From Tigriopus japonicus (taxonomy: Eukaryota > Arthropoda > Copepoda > Harpacticoida > Harpacticidae), in contig CM021320.1 of NCBI GenBank assembly GCA_010645155.1, positions 5,470,724 through 5,534,723 on the forward strand: DNA of 64,000 bases, read 5' to 3'. The position numbers were made by a program, and so were the translations under genes. Shown piece after piece: positions 50,029-62,120 of this stretch; positions within the stretch are counted from its first letter, which is position 1; each line of letters starts with the position of its first letter. The notes under the pieces are model-generated. The model was not told the origin of the DNA. It saw only the letters and a program-made list of their open reading frames with translations, and searched no databases.

Positions 50029-50940
50029 TTACTTTGTTTCAAAAAAGCTTGAAAGTCTATTACGATGTTTCAAGTGCTTGCAATAAAAAAAAAGTATTAG
50101 GTCATCACATTTGCTTTTAAAAGCTTTCTTTGACAAAATTGCCCTTACCTTCCACATTTCGCCTGTGCTCGAATCAAAATGGTAGTATTTCTGAATGGCA
50201 AAATCATATACGACAACGGGCGAAGGCTCTTGTAATAATGGGTACAACCTTGATTCCAAATGAGCATCCGTGGTCACCAATCCCCATCCTGTGGGACTCG
50301 AAAAATCATCCCAAGCAATGGCCGTCGACCGATTCTCCGCAATCCGATACTCCACCTTATACTGCTCATTGATCCAAGATCCAAATTTAAGTTGGCAAAA
50401 TTGCACACCAAAAGGGAAATCCGCGAAATTCGGTTCACACGCGCTCTTAGTGTGAATTGAGATGATGTAAGCAAAAACTCCGTCGTGTTTCAACATGCCA
50501 ACTTGTCGATAGACAAATTGTTCTTCAACCGAATTATGAAGAATCACTTCAGGAGCCCAGTTCTTGGAGAAAGGCAAAGGAATCGACTCGATGCCATCAT
50601 ATTGAGTGGAATCCCATTGGTATCTCGGGTCCGACCATTGCAAAGACATCCAACCATCTGTTTTGAAGGTGCCCGAAGCAAAATCCAAGTCCACGGATCG
50701 GATCGAGAGACTCATGTCGATGAGGGTCCGGTCTCGTTTTCTGGCTGGAGGAAGATTCTCACTTTTGTAAAGGCCCAAGGGAAGGTCCCGCAGAAGTCGG
50801 ACTTTGGCCTTGATACTGGGTCCAACTCCGTGGGTTTCTGAGATGAACCAACTGGCCAAAAAGGTTGCCCAAGAGAGCACGGTGAAACGGAAACGTGTTC
50901 GAGAATGATGGAGCATGATGATGAGAGAATGAACTAACAT
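50029..50940 (-). CDS. Secreted nAChR-type pentameric ligand-gated channel ligand-binding domain, no transmembrane region
   Basis: Exon 1 (50149-50940) encodes 264 residues. A 72-nt intron (AAG|GTAAGG to CTTTTTTTTTATTGCAAG) joins a 48-nt last exon (50029-50076) with a short basic tail and stop. The intron is in frame without a stop, so read-through would give 303 aa. A signal peptide ends near ISETHG. The fold signature is a nAChR extracellular domain: QWSDPRYQWDSTQYDGIES, then the loop A-like WAPEVILHNS, a Cys-loop with exactly 13 residues between cysteines (CEPNF to GVQFC), and LKFGSW in loop B. The vicinal Cys pair of alpha subunits is absent. The usual FPFD of the Cys-loop is FPFG. No TM1-TM4 sequence follows, and I find none elsewhere on this strand. 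By architecture it resembles acetylcholine-binding protein. Channel exons far downstream cannot be wholly excluded. Confidence 0.8.
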   Translation of the reverse strand: MLVHSLIIMLHHSRTRFRFTVLSWATFLASWFISETHGVGPSIKAKVRLLRDLPLGLYKSENLPPARKRDRTLIDMSLSIRSVDLDFASGTFKTDGWMSLQWSDPRYQWDSTQYDGIESIPLPFSKNWAPEVILHNSVEEQFVYRQVGMLKHDGVFAYIISIHTKSACEPNFADFPFGVQFCQLKFGSWINEQYKVEYRIAENRSTAIAWDDFSSPTGWGLVTTDAHLESRLYPLLQEPSPVVVYDFAIQKYYHFDSSTGEMWKVRAILSKKAFKSKCDDLILFFYCKHLKHRNRLSSFFETK

Positions 50941-53900
50941 TATTTGCTCTTTTTTCGGGTGGGTAAATCTCGTTTGTCGGTTCGTAAAGCTCGTAAAAAT
51001 GTGATGTTGTTGCCCATTATTGCCGCGAGTTCGAGTTAACTCCGTTAATGTTCATCCCCCAATGGATGAGTAATAGACTAATAGACTCAGCCTAGTACAG
51101 TAAGTAGCCAATAGACTTGGACCTCTGTCAATTTTATGATTTTGGGCCATTGACCTTCAGATTTATGACTAAGACGGACTAGGCCATACATTAACGAAAC
51201 TTGAAAATCGACGGGAATTAGTACTGTAATGCCAACAAAACGGCTACATCTTAAGAATAATCCAGGACAAGGACACCTTAAAGAGTTGTATGGGCTTACC
51301 ATCTATTAGAATCCTCATAGATACATGTCGTCGTGGTCTTTGATGCAAGTATCTAAGGATCTAGGGCAACCAAATTATGAGGACAAAGCTGTCATTCTCA
51401 ACTAATATTTTCATTGTAAATTGTAGAATAGATTTAAATGTTTACATTTAATGAACAATTTTGGAATGGGTAGTTTAAATTTCGAAGTAGAAATACATTT
51501 TTTAAACTAGGGAAGGTTTTTTGTTAAAATCATTTCGAACAAAGTAATCTATGTTACAAGTTACATCTTTGACCTTTGACCTTCCACCTTGGATGCGCAA
51601 TTGTATTTTTTTTCGTTTTTGAAAAACTTTTGGTATTTTTGAAGTAAACAAGCAACTGCAATAGAACGCTATAATAAGGCATATGAAACATTGAAGAACA
51701 AAACTGTTTATGCTGTTTTTAATTTAGATTGGCCATATTTGTAATGCGGGATTTGGAACATTGACTATTGTCTTAATTGGGCTAAAGAAGCTTATGGTAG
51801 AGAAGCGTCAACTTCTTGGGCTTTTTGACGTTTTAAATGTTTGCTGTTCTCGTCACTTTCAGATCAGGAAGTGTTACTTATGACAGAATTTGATTTTACA
51901 ATTGATTTAAATAAGCCAGACCAACAAAAATTGGTGTGGTCAATAAATTGTAAAACAAGAAGTGCTCTAGACTTTTTGTGTAATCAATTACAGTTGAGAT
52001 CAAAGTAATTGTTATTGTAACTAATTACATTTGAAAAGTAACCGACATAGGTCTGCACCCGTGTTGATACATGAAAAATAATTGCAACATCTTGTCCACA
52101 AGTAAGCCAAAAGACAGAGGTAGGCAAAGGAACTTGACCTGGACATATTGGCATTGATCTTCTTGGTATTTGTTGGAATATTTCGCTAATAGACCACAGT
52201 ATACTATAATCCCATTAATAGGCCTTGATGAGTAAGGCTCAATTTCTAATGCACCCGAAGTGCAAGCTGATGGTGCCATGCTCATTTTCTGCCTTCAACA
52301 TGCAAGCAATGGACCTCTGATTTTTTTATTAATTCCGTAATTGTGTCCAATATCAGATTGGCCCTCCATCTATAGTGTCCTTCAAGCAAAAATGGAAAAT
52401 AGATGCAACCATTGAGCTTTAAACGCAAGATTTCTGTTTGTACGTGTTCAGTATATAATGAGACATTCGAAAAAAGTTCAAACTTTCGTGTCAGAGTGCA
52501 GTTTCGGGAGCTGTTTTAGTACGGTATTAGTCATATATCCTGTATAATCAGGAGGGGTGCACTTTTCGTGCAAATAGATAGACCAACAAGTGCAAATAAA
52601 AAGTGCAAAAAAAGTGCAAACATTTTTTGTGAAATACAATGAAATTGGTTGAGTGATCTGGTTTGTTTGGAAAAACACAAAAATTGCTAAGCCCCTTGGT
52701 TGTTTCAAAAATTCTGTTTGAATAAAAAAAAAGATCAGAAATGCATTTCTCTCAAGATTGGGTCACATGTCAACATTCTTAAGTCAGATTTTACAGTATA
52801 CCAAAATTGGGTCAAATTGATGGTCTTTTAGTACACTCTCAACAGAGCTATTGCTTTTTTTTAAAGACAGCTGATCATCTGAGAGTACACTCAAGGATTG
52901 TTAATGTGGCTTTACTTAGTTTAATTGTAAAAAATGAATATGCAGATACATGCAATGTCTATCTAACCTTTTGACCATTTGGCTTCATTTCAATATTCAA
53001 GCCAAAGGTTTTGTTACTAAACATAAGGACCATACTTGGTCAAGTTTTTTTCAAGTGCTTTTGGTCTTTTTTAGTTTTGATTTAAGTGGATAAGATGATT
53101 ACTATTATTTTCTATGTTATTCAACGTTTCTTTCTATCCGTTGATTGGTTTTGTTGAGCAGAATTGTTATTAATGTCAAAAAAATTGAATTTTCAGCGAA
53201 AAATATTTGTGTTCACCAACATGATTTAACTATTTACCCCAACAAGTGAGGCCGATTTCAATGTTTGGAACAATCAATAATACATTAATTTTTTTAGCCA
53301 TGCTGGGTTTTTTGACGACAATTTTTTTTACACGGAATTCGGAAAAAATGTTCATATTTTTTACCCCCAGTCTTATGTACTGTGACCTCCTGATTTCCTT
53401 GAGAAAGGTTGTGGGGGAAAATCAAACCCTAGGCCTCTCTCACTACAGTAAACTGCGCCAACCATTGCACCATACCACCTATCAAGTGGATTTGAATTCT
53501 TGTGAATACTTATGGCTGAATTTGACCCCTTTGAAATCATTAAAAGTGTGTCGTTGCATGCCTTTTTTTCATAGCTTCCACCCGGTACTCTGAAAATAGA
53601 TGTGAAAAAAACTCTATCAATATCACGGCAGTGGAGCTTTTCGAGACATGCCAAAAAGTCTCCAAAACAACACACCGGAAATTTACGTTAAAGCACGATC
53701 ATCATCCCTTTAGGAATAGGTCCTTAAATGACCTGAAATATCTGTAAAACCATCGATCATCGCCATAACTTTTAGCCGTTCGAGGTATATGTAATCCTGT
53801 TTGGGTAACCAACAATTTCTTTGTCTAAATATCATGAATCTGTTGGATATATTTTCGTTCCTAGAAAAGGTATCTTGGCCTGCATTATAAACAACATGCA

Positions 53901-54235
53901 GCAGTACTCAGAAACAATATGATTGAGGGACACAATTCGATCAATTTTGTTATAGTAAAAAATCAGTGGGTAGATCCGAAAAAAATATGTTGAGACTTTC
54001 ATGCGAAGTTTAAATGGATTTGATTAATTGTACGTCAATAGATGTTTGATTAAATTCAATTGTTGTCTCCATCATTTTTGAGACGAGTGGATGTTCGATT
54101 GTACGTACATATTCCAACAAGATGGACTCGGGTGCATTTATCATTGTCGTTGTCAAACTTGCCAGGTCATGGTCGGCGAAGCCCCGAGAAACAACAAATC
54201 GAATGAACTCACGTAATATAAGCTTTGAGAAATAT
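50941..54235. other. AT-rich non-coding stretch
   Basis: Upstream flank of the LBD gene and downstream flank of the CAP gene. No TATA box is obvious next to the LBD start. The interior is AT-rich and has no recognised coding or repeat element. A minus-strand frame at 54010-54216 (about 68 codons, after a possible AG) reads like protein, but it lies past the CAP poly(A) signal and matches nothing I know. Confidence 0.45.
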
Positions 54236-54241
54236 TTTATT
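54236..54241 (-). terminator. Poly(A) signal AATAAA for the CAP gene
   Basis: TTTATT on plus reads AATAAA on minus, about 246 nt after the CAP gene stop at 54488. Confidence 0.55.
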
Positions 54242-54487
54242 GTTTTTGGTTGGTACAAAAATAAAGATTTGGTCCAAAACAAATTCAGGAAGAGAAAGAG
54301 AGAGAGACACGCAAAGCATTCAGCAGATACTGCCACGAGGCAAGTAAGCACACGATAGGTGTAAAATGATTGTCTACCGTTTGAAACCTGGTCCAGGTAC
54401 TTGGAGGAATGGGGTACACATAGCAAATGACTCGTTCATATAGAAACACAAGTTATCAATCAATCATACAATAAAATAGAACTCTTC

Positions 54488-55229
54488 TCAGTCGCAAGCA
54501 CCGTCCTCCACGGACACGTCATTGAGCGCCACGTACATCTTCTTCGCCGTGGGCGACGTGGCTCGGAAGAGAATCACAAAGAAGTTGTTCACCTTTCGGA
54601 AAGTGACTTTGGCACGAATCCACGTGTCCGAATCGGGAGAATCGCGGAGAATGTTCACTTTTCCAGGACGGCCTCGATAAGGCCAAGCCAGGACCTCCAA
54701 AGGAGACTTGCCTCCATCTGTGAGAGAAAGACAAGTTGGATTAAGTGTATGTTGAGGAAGGAAAAAGTATTTATTAGTTTATTAGAGATGGGCTCACCTT
54801 TCAAGAACTTTTTGTATCGAAAGCTAAGGCAAGCGATCCCTTGCGTTGGATGGGGAACCATGTCCTCGAAGAACATTTCACTCTGCTCGTTGGATTTGAG
54901 ATCAACTGCATAGTATCTGTCAATCTCATTGCCAAATCCATCACTAACGGTGGTGAGGAGCCAATCTTTGCCTGCGAATTTCACTTGACAATCCGTGGAC
55001 CCAGTCGTATCTGTGAACGAACATTTGAAGATGGTTTCCTTAAACGTAACGGGCTTTGATTGGGGCAAAAAGGGTTGCCTTGTAGTAGCAGTAGTGGTGG
55101 TGGTTGTCGTTGTTGTTTTAGTTGTGAAGGCAACCGGTTCCACGGTTGTCGAAACGGAAACGAAAGTTGGACGACGAGTAGTTCGAGAATTTTGAAATCT
55201 TCTGAAAGGTCGTCTCGTGGTCCTTCGAG

Positions 55230-55272
<43 letters not shown>

Positions 55273-58200
55273 AGTTGTTGTTGTTGTGGTGGTGGTGGTG
55301 GTGGTGGTGGTAGTAGTAGTAGTGGTTGTGGTAGTGGGAGTTGTGGTTGTGGTTGTGGTGGTAGTAGTAGTAGTGGGTGGAGTTGTGGTTGTGGTGATTC
55401 GCTTGAAGGGAACCACCCTGGTCTTTGGCCGGCTGGTGAAGAAGAAGCTCCGTCGAGTCGTAGTGCGTCTGGACGTGGACGGTCGACGGGTGGTTCTCGC
55501 AGTCGTGATGGGAGGTCTCGTTGTTGTTCTCGTGGACAGGGCAAACCGGTTGGAATTGAAGCCGGAAAAGTCGTCAATTTCATTGGAAATGATTTCATTG
55601 GAACCCGCTCCAGACGAGCCTAAATGATCATGGAGAAAAAGGGAATCAAATTTAAAACCTGAGGATTTTTGCTGAAAGACCATGCGAATCCAACACTCAC
55701 CGCAGAGCCCAGGATAATTCTTGGAACACGATGTGCCACTCGGACATTGGCTGCAGGCCGGTCCAGCAGCGTACATTTGTCCACCGATGTAATTTCCACT
55801 GGGACCGTAGTTGCAGGTATAAAGTTTCGCAAACCATTTGCCGTCCCGGAACTCCGTCAAACCACAACCAACCCTATTGGTATTGGACCAGACCATGGCC
55901 GTGTAATGGCCAATGGGAGTGCTGAATCTAAGGATAAAAGGGATAAACTATGAAACAGGAACTCAATCACCAACAATCTCAGAGACATACTTGAAAGGTT
56001 TCACGCTGTTTTTGCTGAAGAGCTTCACCTCATCATACCAATCCGTGATGGCTCGCGTCCAATCAGTGGCCGCACTTTCCTGCGTCTGCTTGTAAATGTA
56101 CAGGTTTTGGCCCACCCCAAACCGTTCTAAACATAAACACATTTTATGAATCAAAGGGAGAAGTGTCAAAAACCTCTTTGGATGGAGCATTCTCCTCCAA
56201 GTTTTACGGCTTACCCACTCTACGACAATCGGCGCAATCATGGGCAAATGTGCATTCATTAGCATGGGCTTGAGCCACACGAGCCAATTCATCGTCCCAT
56301 TCCTGTGGAGACAAAACACTAATACATCTTTTTTCCTATATTTCATGAGTGACCGATGGTTTGGCGGTGGTGAGTTTTTATGTCCCTATTCAACCACCGT
56401 CATGGCCACAAATCAAAACAATATGAAATCCCGATCGTACTATCCCCAGCTTTATTTAAATGTGGCTTTACTCATTAAAATGTCAATGTTCCAACTCGAA
56501 TATGCGTCTCAGACTTCAACATTCTCCGTTTTGTAAGCCAACTTTAGTTCTTATGGCTTGGTGTGCGTGAGATGAGAATGTGGTGGTCGAAACACCCGTC
56601 TATTAATTTCTGATCCTGTCAACATTGGCCAGACCAGAACCTGGTCAATGACTTCATCGAGCGCTTTTCTCGCGGTTCAACGTTTCACACGGACTCGAGA
56701 TCGACCAGAATGTTGGCGGTTGTGAGAACAAGCGTGAATGAATTTGAGAGGCACTTCTCATCGCACATCAAATGCATATGGCACCAGCAACATCAACGCC
56801 ATTCTCAACCAGTGCACAATAATTGATCCGTCGCCCCCTCCGTTACGTTCGTTATTGCTTCCCTTGCTCACTTACACACGATTCTCAGCCTTTTACAACG
56901 TCATTGATATGTATGTGTCTGAATTGTATCCTTTTTGGAGGTTCATGTTGCTAATTGTGGCACCCATTTCCTTGGTACATTCCAAGGGTTTCAAAATCTT
57001 GACTATCAACTATTCAAATAATTCAATGACACTGTTTGAGAACTAAAATTAGCCCCAACAAACTTAATTTCAAAAGGGACTCCCAGAATAAATGACACCT
57101 CACGAGCGTCGTAAACTTACAAAAAGAATACATAGCTCCTCACGTGCGAGACACAATGGACATTTACCTAGAGTACTCGGAGCACATCAGGTACGAAAAG
57201 CGATCCACGAATTTCAATATTGACTCAGGATCTTGTTTTGGTAGCTAGAATTTGGGGCTGAACAAAGCCCTTGAAGACCCCCAGAACAGTTTCACACCTG
57301 TTGCAAAGTGATAATTTGTTGGTTTGCTGCATCTTCCCCATTCTTCCCAAAATGCCGGAAGATGACAAACATGCAAGGTCAGTTAAGAAGCTTCGAATTT
57401 GAAGAATCTCAGTTTTGCAATGGATAGCGGAGATCAAGGAAAAGAGGTCTAAATTCAATGCTTGAGGGGTCTCAAAGGGACTACTTGATTTTGCGGTCAA
57501 TGCAAAATTGACCAGCCAATTATTTGGTTAGTCGAGGCTCATTTGTCGCTTGAATAACCCTTTTTTGCCATTGGTGGTATTTGGCACCTGGATGATTTGA
57601 GCTGTAAATATCATACCATTAATTCTACAGATCTTGGTCAAGATATGTCCAAAAAATTCTGCCTAAACACCTTCGAGACACGGAAGTTTTGACCTGAACA
57701 AAACAAAAATCCACGATAGCGGGTCTTTCAAACAACCTAACGTTGTAAAGCCAAATTTTGAAGCCTTCTTTCGAGAATCATCCCTTTACACTTTGGTGGA
57801 CGCAGCATTAAAATTACAGTCGAGATCTTCTTCCTCGATTGAATAAGTGGCCAGATGGGTCCAAGCGACCGCAATCGGTGTCGATTTTCCGCTTGAAAAA
57901 CAACTTTGTGAGCTCCCAAGGTGTCCATCAAAGCTGGATATCCAAGCGAGGACATGATTTATGGGCTTGACCACAAAAAGGGGCAATTATCTTAAGGAGA
58001 ATATGCAGACATCTTCTTTTTCACGGTCTTCAGCTCGTTTTGGCCGAGATCGAATGTTGTTGCCATCCATGTCCATGAATTTTGAGGCTCTGAGACTGAC
58101 TGACTGACTGACTGTAGGGAATGGAATCTGTCGGTCAGGATTGTCTGGATATGCATCAAACATGACTGTTCATGCCGAGCTTATGGGCGACCATGGACAC

Positions 58201-61200
58201 CAATTCTGACCATCAAGCCGAGCTAGGTCGATCCTGAATCAATAGCAATCACAAATCATAAAATAAGATCACTGGTAGAAATGAAACGAGACTATAAGCG
58301 AAGAGCGTTCATGGCTGATTGGATTACACAATCACGATATTTGACTATTTGTCACTTCGATCTGGAGATTTCCATTTGTCATCTTAGTTAAGACGCGAGT
58401 TTAATCTGAAATACAAACACAATGGATTCGAATTCCCACAATCAGATTATGAAAGCCATATTAATCACAATTGATCCAATCTTAGAGGCCTTTGTTCTGC
58501 CAAGGGTTTATCCGCAACACCTTTTTCATTGCCAGCAATTTTTTGAGCCCAAGTGAACAACAACTCATCAAGCAGGGATTCGCCATTCGCCAATCAGATG
58601 AAGAGGCTTAAAATCCTTGGGAGACGAAAAGGGTGCCAATCACTTGATTGGCTATAATGATCCAGAAGATGGGCTATGGTTTGCAATTGGACGCGACGCA
58701 TAATTCATATTAATGAACGGAGATGGAGCGAGATGATTGGCAATAAGTACGTGTTGAAACCCGAGACTCATTCCATTCATCAAATGGCATGTTCAAGTCC
58801 ATTTGACAGACCACCTTGTTCGTGCCAAAAGACCTCTTGGCAAAATTCGAAAATGAAATCTTACTTCATTAGTATTCATTCTTGCACATTTTAACTTAGG
58901 CACGAGGCCATCTCGAAAGGTTCATTCATAAACCCATAACATCGGTAATAAAGCATGAGTAGCAATCCTCGTAAAAATCAAATGAACATTTAACTCCCAA
59001 CAAATTCCGAGAGCCCAAGCTCCCAGTAGCGTAAATGAGCATCCATCCAGCATGAATAGTGTATTCAAATGATGTTCAAAATAACAACTCTAATGCTTTC
59101 AATGAGGTGGAAAGACTGATCTTGATTGACGATCGGACTACCTTTTCAATATTGAGTTGGCAGCCTCCTTTGATTTGCACATGCTAAAACACTTCCTAGG
59201 TATTGTTTTTTGGGCATGCAGTCAAGACACCGACGATTTCAATGGACATTGATGATGATGCATTTTGAGCAATGGCTCAATTAGAGCCCATACAAACCTA
59301 GTTGAAACGAAACGTAACGACCATTGTAATTATGTGTAGAAAAGAATACATTCCCGACCTTGCGCAAACAAACAGTATTCAATCTCTTAGCAAAGCCACA
59401 GTGGTTTTGTAAGATGAAATGAATCCAACGAACCCATAATTATCGTGTAGCTTTTTTGACGTGACATGGACGATTACGAGACCTTCTCCAAAAGTCTTAC
59501 GTCGTACATACTATGAACAACGTCGCATGTACTACAAACTCTCATGGCATGCCATTCACCCATATTTCATTAATTTATCAAATCTTGAGACGCCGACAAA
59601 AGGCGATGATGAGTGTTGTCAAGAGATCAATTGGCGTGGGAGATTCGATCCAAAAAGTGCCATTTTACCCGTGAACTTGTCATGTGCTCCGACCAAGGGT
59701 CTCAAATGACGATTTAACGCGGAAAGTAAGTGCAACCCATAGGATGATCAAAATGCAACAAATCAATGTTGTCGGTCGTCAACCGTTTGTTAACTGGATG
59801 GATCGAGCGCCGGTTTTTTAACAAAGCACAGCGTGACCAAAAAAAGGGATTCTTCGAAAGAGACGAGATGAGATGAATGGATCGCAAGATTAGAGGAGGA
59901 CACATTTTGATTGAAGGCAGCCAACATGCAAAGGTCACTTGACCACCATGAAGTCCAAATTTGACAAGATGTGCGTAATTGATAGGAGGAAGAAGATTTA
60001 TGCATTTCGCACGCAAGCGACGAAACTGAAACTCGGAGAGTCGAGTTTAGCACAACAAAGAGGAAAAAAAGATTCTGAAGGAATCATGTCGTGCCGTACC
60101 AATAAATCACGAACAAGTGTCTAATGAGAGGCTGCTTGGAATAAAAAGCTGAGAGGTTTCAATACTGCGCATCAAGAAAAAGCCAGATGTGCTGTATCAA
60201 ATTAAAAGAAGGTATTTTTGGGTGAAAAATGTCAGAGGGCGTTCTTCATGGTGACGAGACCTCGCCCATGCTCGTCTCATCCATCTTTTTTTGACTCAAG
60301 CAGATTAGCTTTGGGTTGCCTCCCAGAACTCGACGCCATCTCGATACAATCCTCATCCGTATATTTAGTACAACACTATCCGAGAAACCCTTGAGATGCT
60401 AACGATGGGGACTTTGCTAAAGGATTTTAAGGACTTGTGCCCGTTCCAGCCATTAGATTCCCCAACTACAAACTTGGGTATGTCACGAGTCTTTCGACAA
60501 ATTATGAGCCGGTTTGAAACTTGACAGCACTTCCTAAGCGTTGAATCGCCATAACCTGGCGAACCTTGTAACATTCCCGCTGTTTCCGAGGAAGTATGCC
60601 ATCTCCAAGCACGTGTGCAGTACAGATCACATAAGGAAATTGAGTTAGCAATGGGCCATTCGCTTAGCCGCCACTGATGTTAAAATCTTATGACGCCTTC
60701 AAGATGGTTGCCTAGTGAATGGAATGGCTATCAGAATGCCAATGGATTAAGTCTTGCATATTGTGCCATGATGCTACACATCTCTCAAAAACGACCACTC
60801 AAGTGGAGAACAAAACAAAACTTGTGCTTAATGAGGGTGTGGTGAACGCAGTGGATGGATGCAACATCAGGTGGTAACATCAAGCGGAATGAGGGTGGAA
60901 TAACCAACAATGGCATTACATTTACATTTAGGTGCTTATCTTTGTGAATTGATTTGATTTGGAGAAGACCGGGCTCTTCATAGACGTCCTGATGACTTCA
61001 CAAGTGTTTTAAATGATATGATCAAGACACAAAAAACGGACAAATTGTTGCCACCCGTGGGGTAATGGTGCCCTCCCGGCTTTGGTTTGAGACGTGTCAA
61101 AAAATCGTCACATCCAATCGCACTTAAAAGTCGCCGTCGTCAACTTCAGTTTTTAAAAAAAGATCATCACATTTCATATGCAAACCCAGGGCCTCGCATG

Positions 61201-62120
61201 CTGTCAAGAACCTAAGAATTGTCATTCTTGACTTTAGAACTGACCTCCATTGACAGACTGCGTCATTTCAATCTCAATCAACGTGAGCTCCATAACAATC
61301 TGATTCATACTTTAAGCCAATCTATTTCTTGCAATGTTCTTCTTGGGTCCATCCTCAGAGAACCTCAAGCAACCATCGTTAACGGTAATGAGGCAACAAG
61401 TTTGAGAGAGGCACACCATCACAACTCTAGTATGAGGCTTCATTCTAGTAACACCCATCTCCATGACGCAGTTGAGTGTAATAAGTACCAGTCAATGGTT
61501 TGCAGTTTGTTACCCGGAGGCACCAAACCCATTTGCATAGTTTCGACCATCGAACAATCCAGTGCCGTCATTGACGTTTGAACAAAGCAGGAAAAAACAA
61601 CAAGTGCGTTTAAACGGCACTTGATCACAACTTGTACTTTAGACCAAAACAAACTTGGAAAATGAAAGCAAGCTCTTAACTCACCATCTCTTCCATATCC
61701 GCAGCTGGAGGTTGTGGACCCGGTCGTCCCCGGTTTTCCAAACCATTGGCTAATTTGGCTCGGAACTCGTTGTGAACCCGCATGATCTCGGCTTTTTCAA
61801 ACTTGGACACTCCATCGCCGAGAACCCGGGTACATTTGGCACCGTAGCCCTGGAAATATCATTGAAGGTCTTGGGTTGTTGTTTCCCTAAAGGGCTTTAC
61901 TAATAGTTACCTTGGCATTGCATGCAGTGTGCGATTTGGTAATGAAACAGTAATCAGGGTTGCCGTATCGGTCCTTTGGGAGAGTTAAGGTTTGAGATCC
62001 CGTACTGAACCCCGAAAGAGATCCAGATCCTTGAGCAGGTGAGATCGAGGCGATGAGGACGCTCAAAAAGCATAATTTGGGTGCGAAACTGAGCATTTTA
62101 CGATGATTTCTTGGTATCAT
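54488..62120 (-). CDS. Secreted CAP-domain (SCP/Tpx-1/Ag5) protein with poly-Thr mucin linker and MAM-like C-terminus
   Basis: Seven exons, all with GT-AG borders and matching phases: 61911-62120, 61685-61849, 56215-56302, 55991-56126, 55701-55927, 54798-55619 and 54488-54717. The product is 625 aa from the first ATG, or 617 from the ATG at 62096. A signal peptide (KLCFLSVLIASISPAQG) is followed by DYCFITKSHTACN and RVHNEFRAKLANG. The CAP domain then shows WDDELARVAQAHANEC, VGQNLYI, GHYTAMVWSNT (CAP1 signature) and LYTCNYGPSGNY (CAP2 signature). After a small Cys-rich hinge (CSQCPSGTSC) comes a very Thr-rich segment of about 150 residues with arginines, probably O-glycosylated. The C-terminus (CSFTD to ACLSFRYKKF to LEVLAWP to YVALNDVSVEDGAC) looks like a MAM domain. 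An acceptor before the ATG (TTTCTTTACAG at 62134) suggests a 5' UTR intron. The exact role is unknown; it acts extracellularly. Confidence 0.92.
55229..55396. repeat. Triplet repeat (GTT/GTG/GTA)n encoding poly-Thr in CAP exon 6
   Basis: About 170 bp of NTG/GTN triplets on plus, read as ACN threonine codons on the minus-strand gene. The mixture of ACA, ACC and ACT codons shows selection for Thr or slow decay of a purer repeat. All three frames stay open on the plus strand too, producing spurious poly-Val and poly-Cys frames. Confidence 0.9.
56303..61684 (-). other. Intron 2 (5.4 kb) of the CAP gene
   Basis: The donor is GAGATG|GTGAGT and the acceptor is TCTCCACAG|GAATGG, joining two halves of the CAP domain in phase 0. 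It is far longer than the other introns of this gene downstream of it (63-88 nt). It contains a (GACT)n run at 58094-58114 and otherwise no recognised gene or mobile element. The longest internal frames (for example 61219-61581 on plus) are unrecognised. Confidence 0.8.
58094..58114. repeat. (GACT)n microsatellite
   Basis: Five GACT units inside the long CAP intron. Confidence 0.9.

Noticed and set aside
54010..54216. Minus-strand frame of about 68 codons with protein-like composition
   Set aside because: It lies beyond the CAP gene poly(A) signal, has only a weak possible acceptor and matches no family known to me.
55060..55627. Plus-strand poly-Cys and poly-Val frames opposite the CAP gene
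   Set aside because: They are shadows of the poly-Thr triplet repeat in the minus-strand CAP exon.
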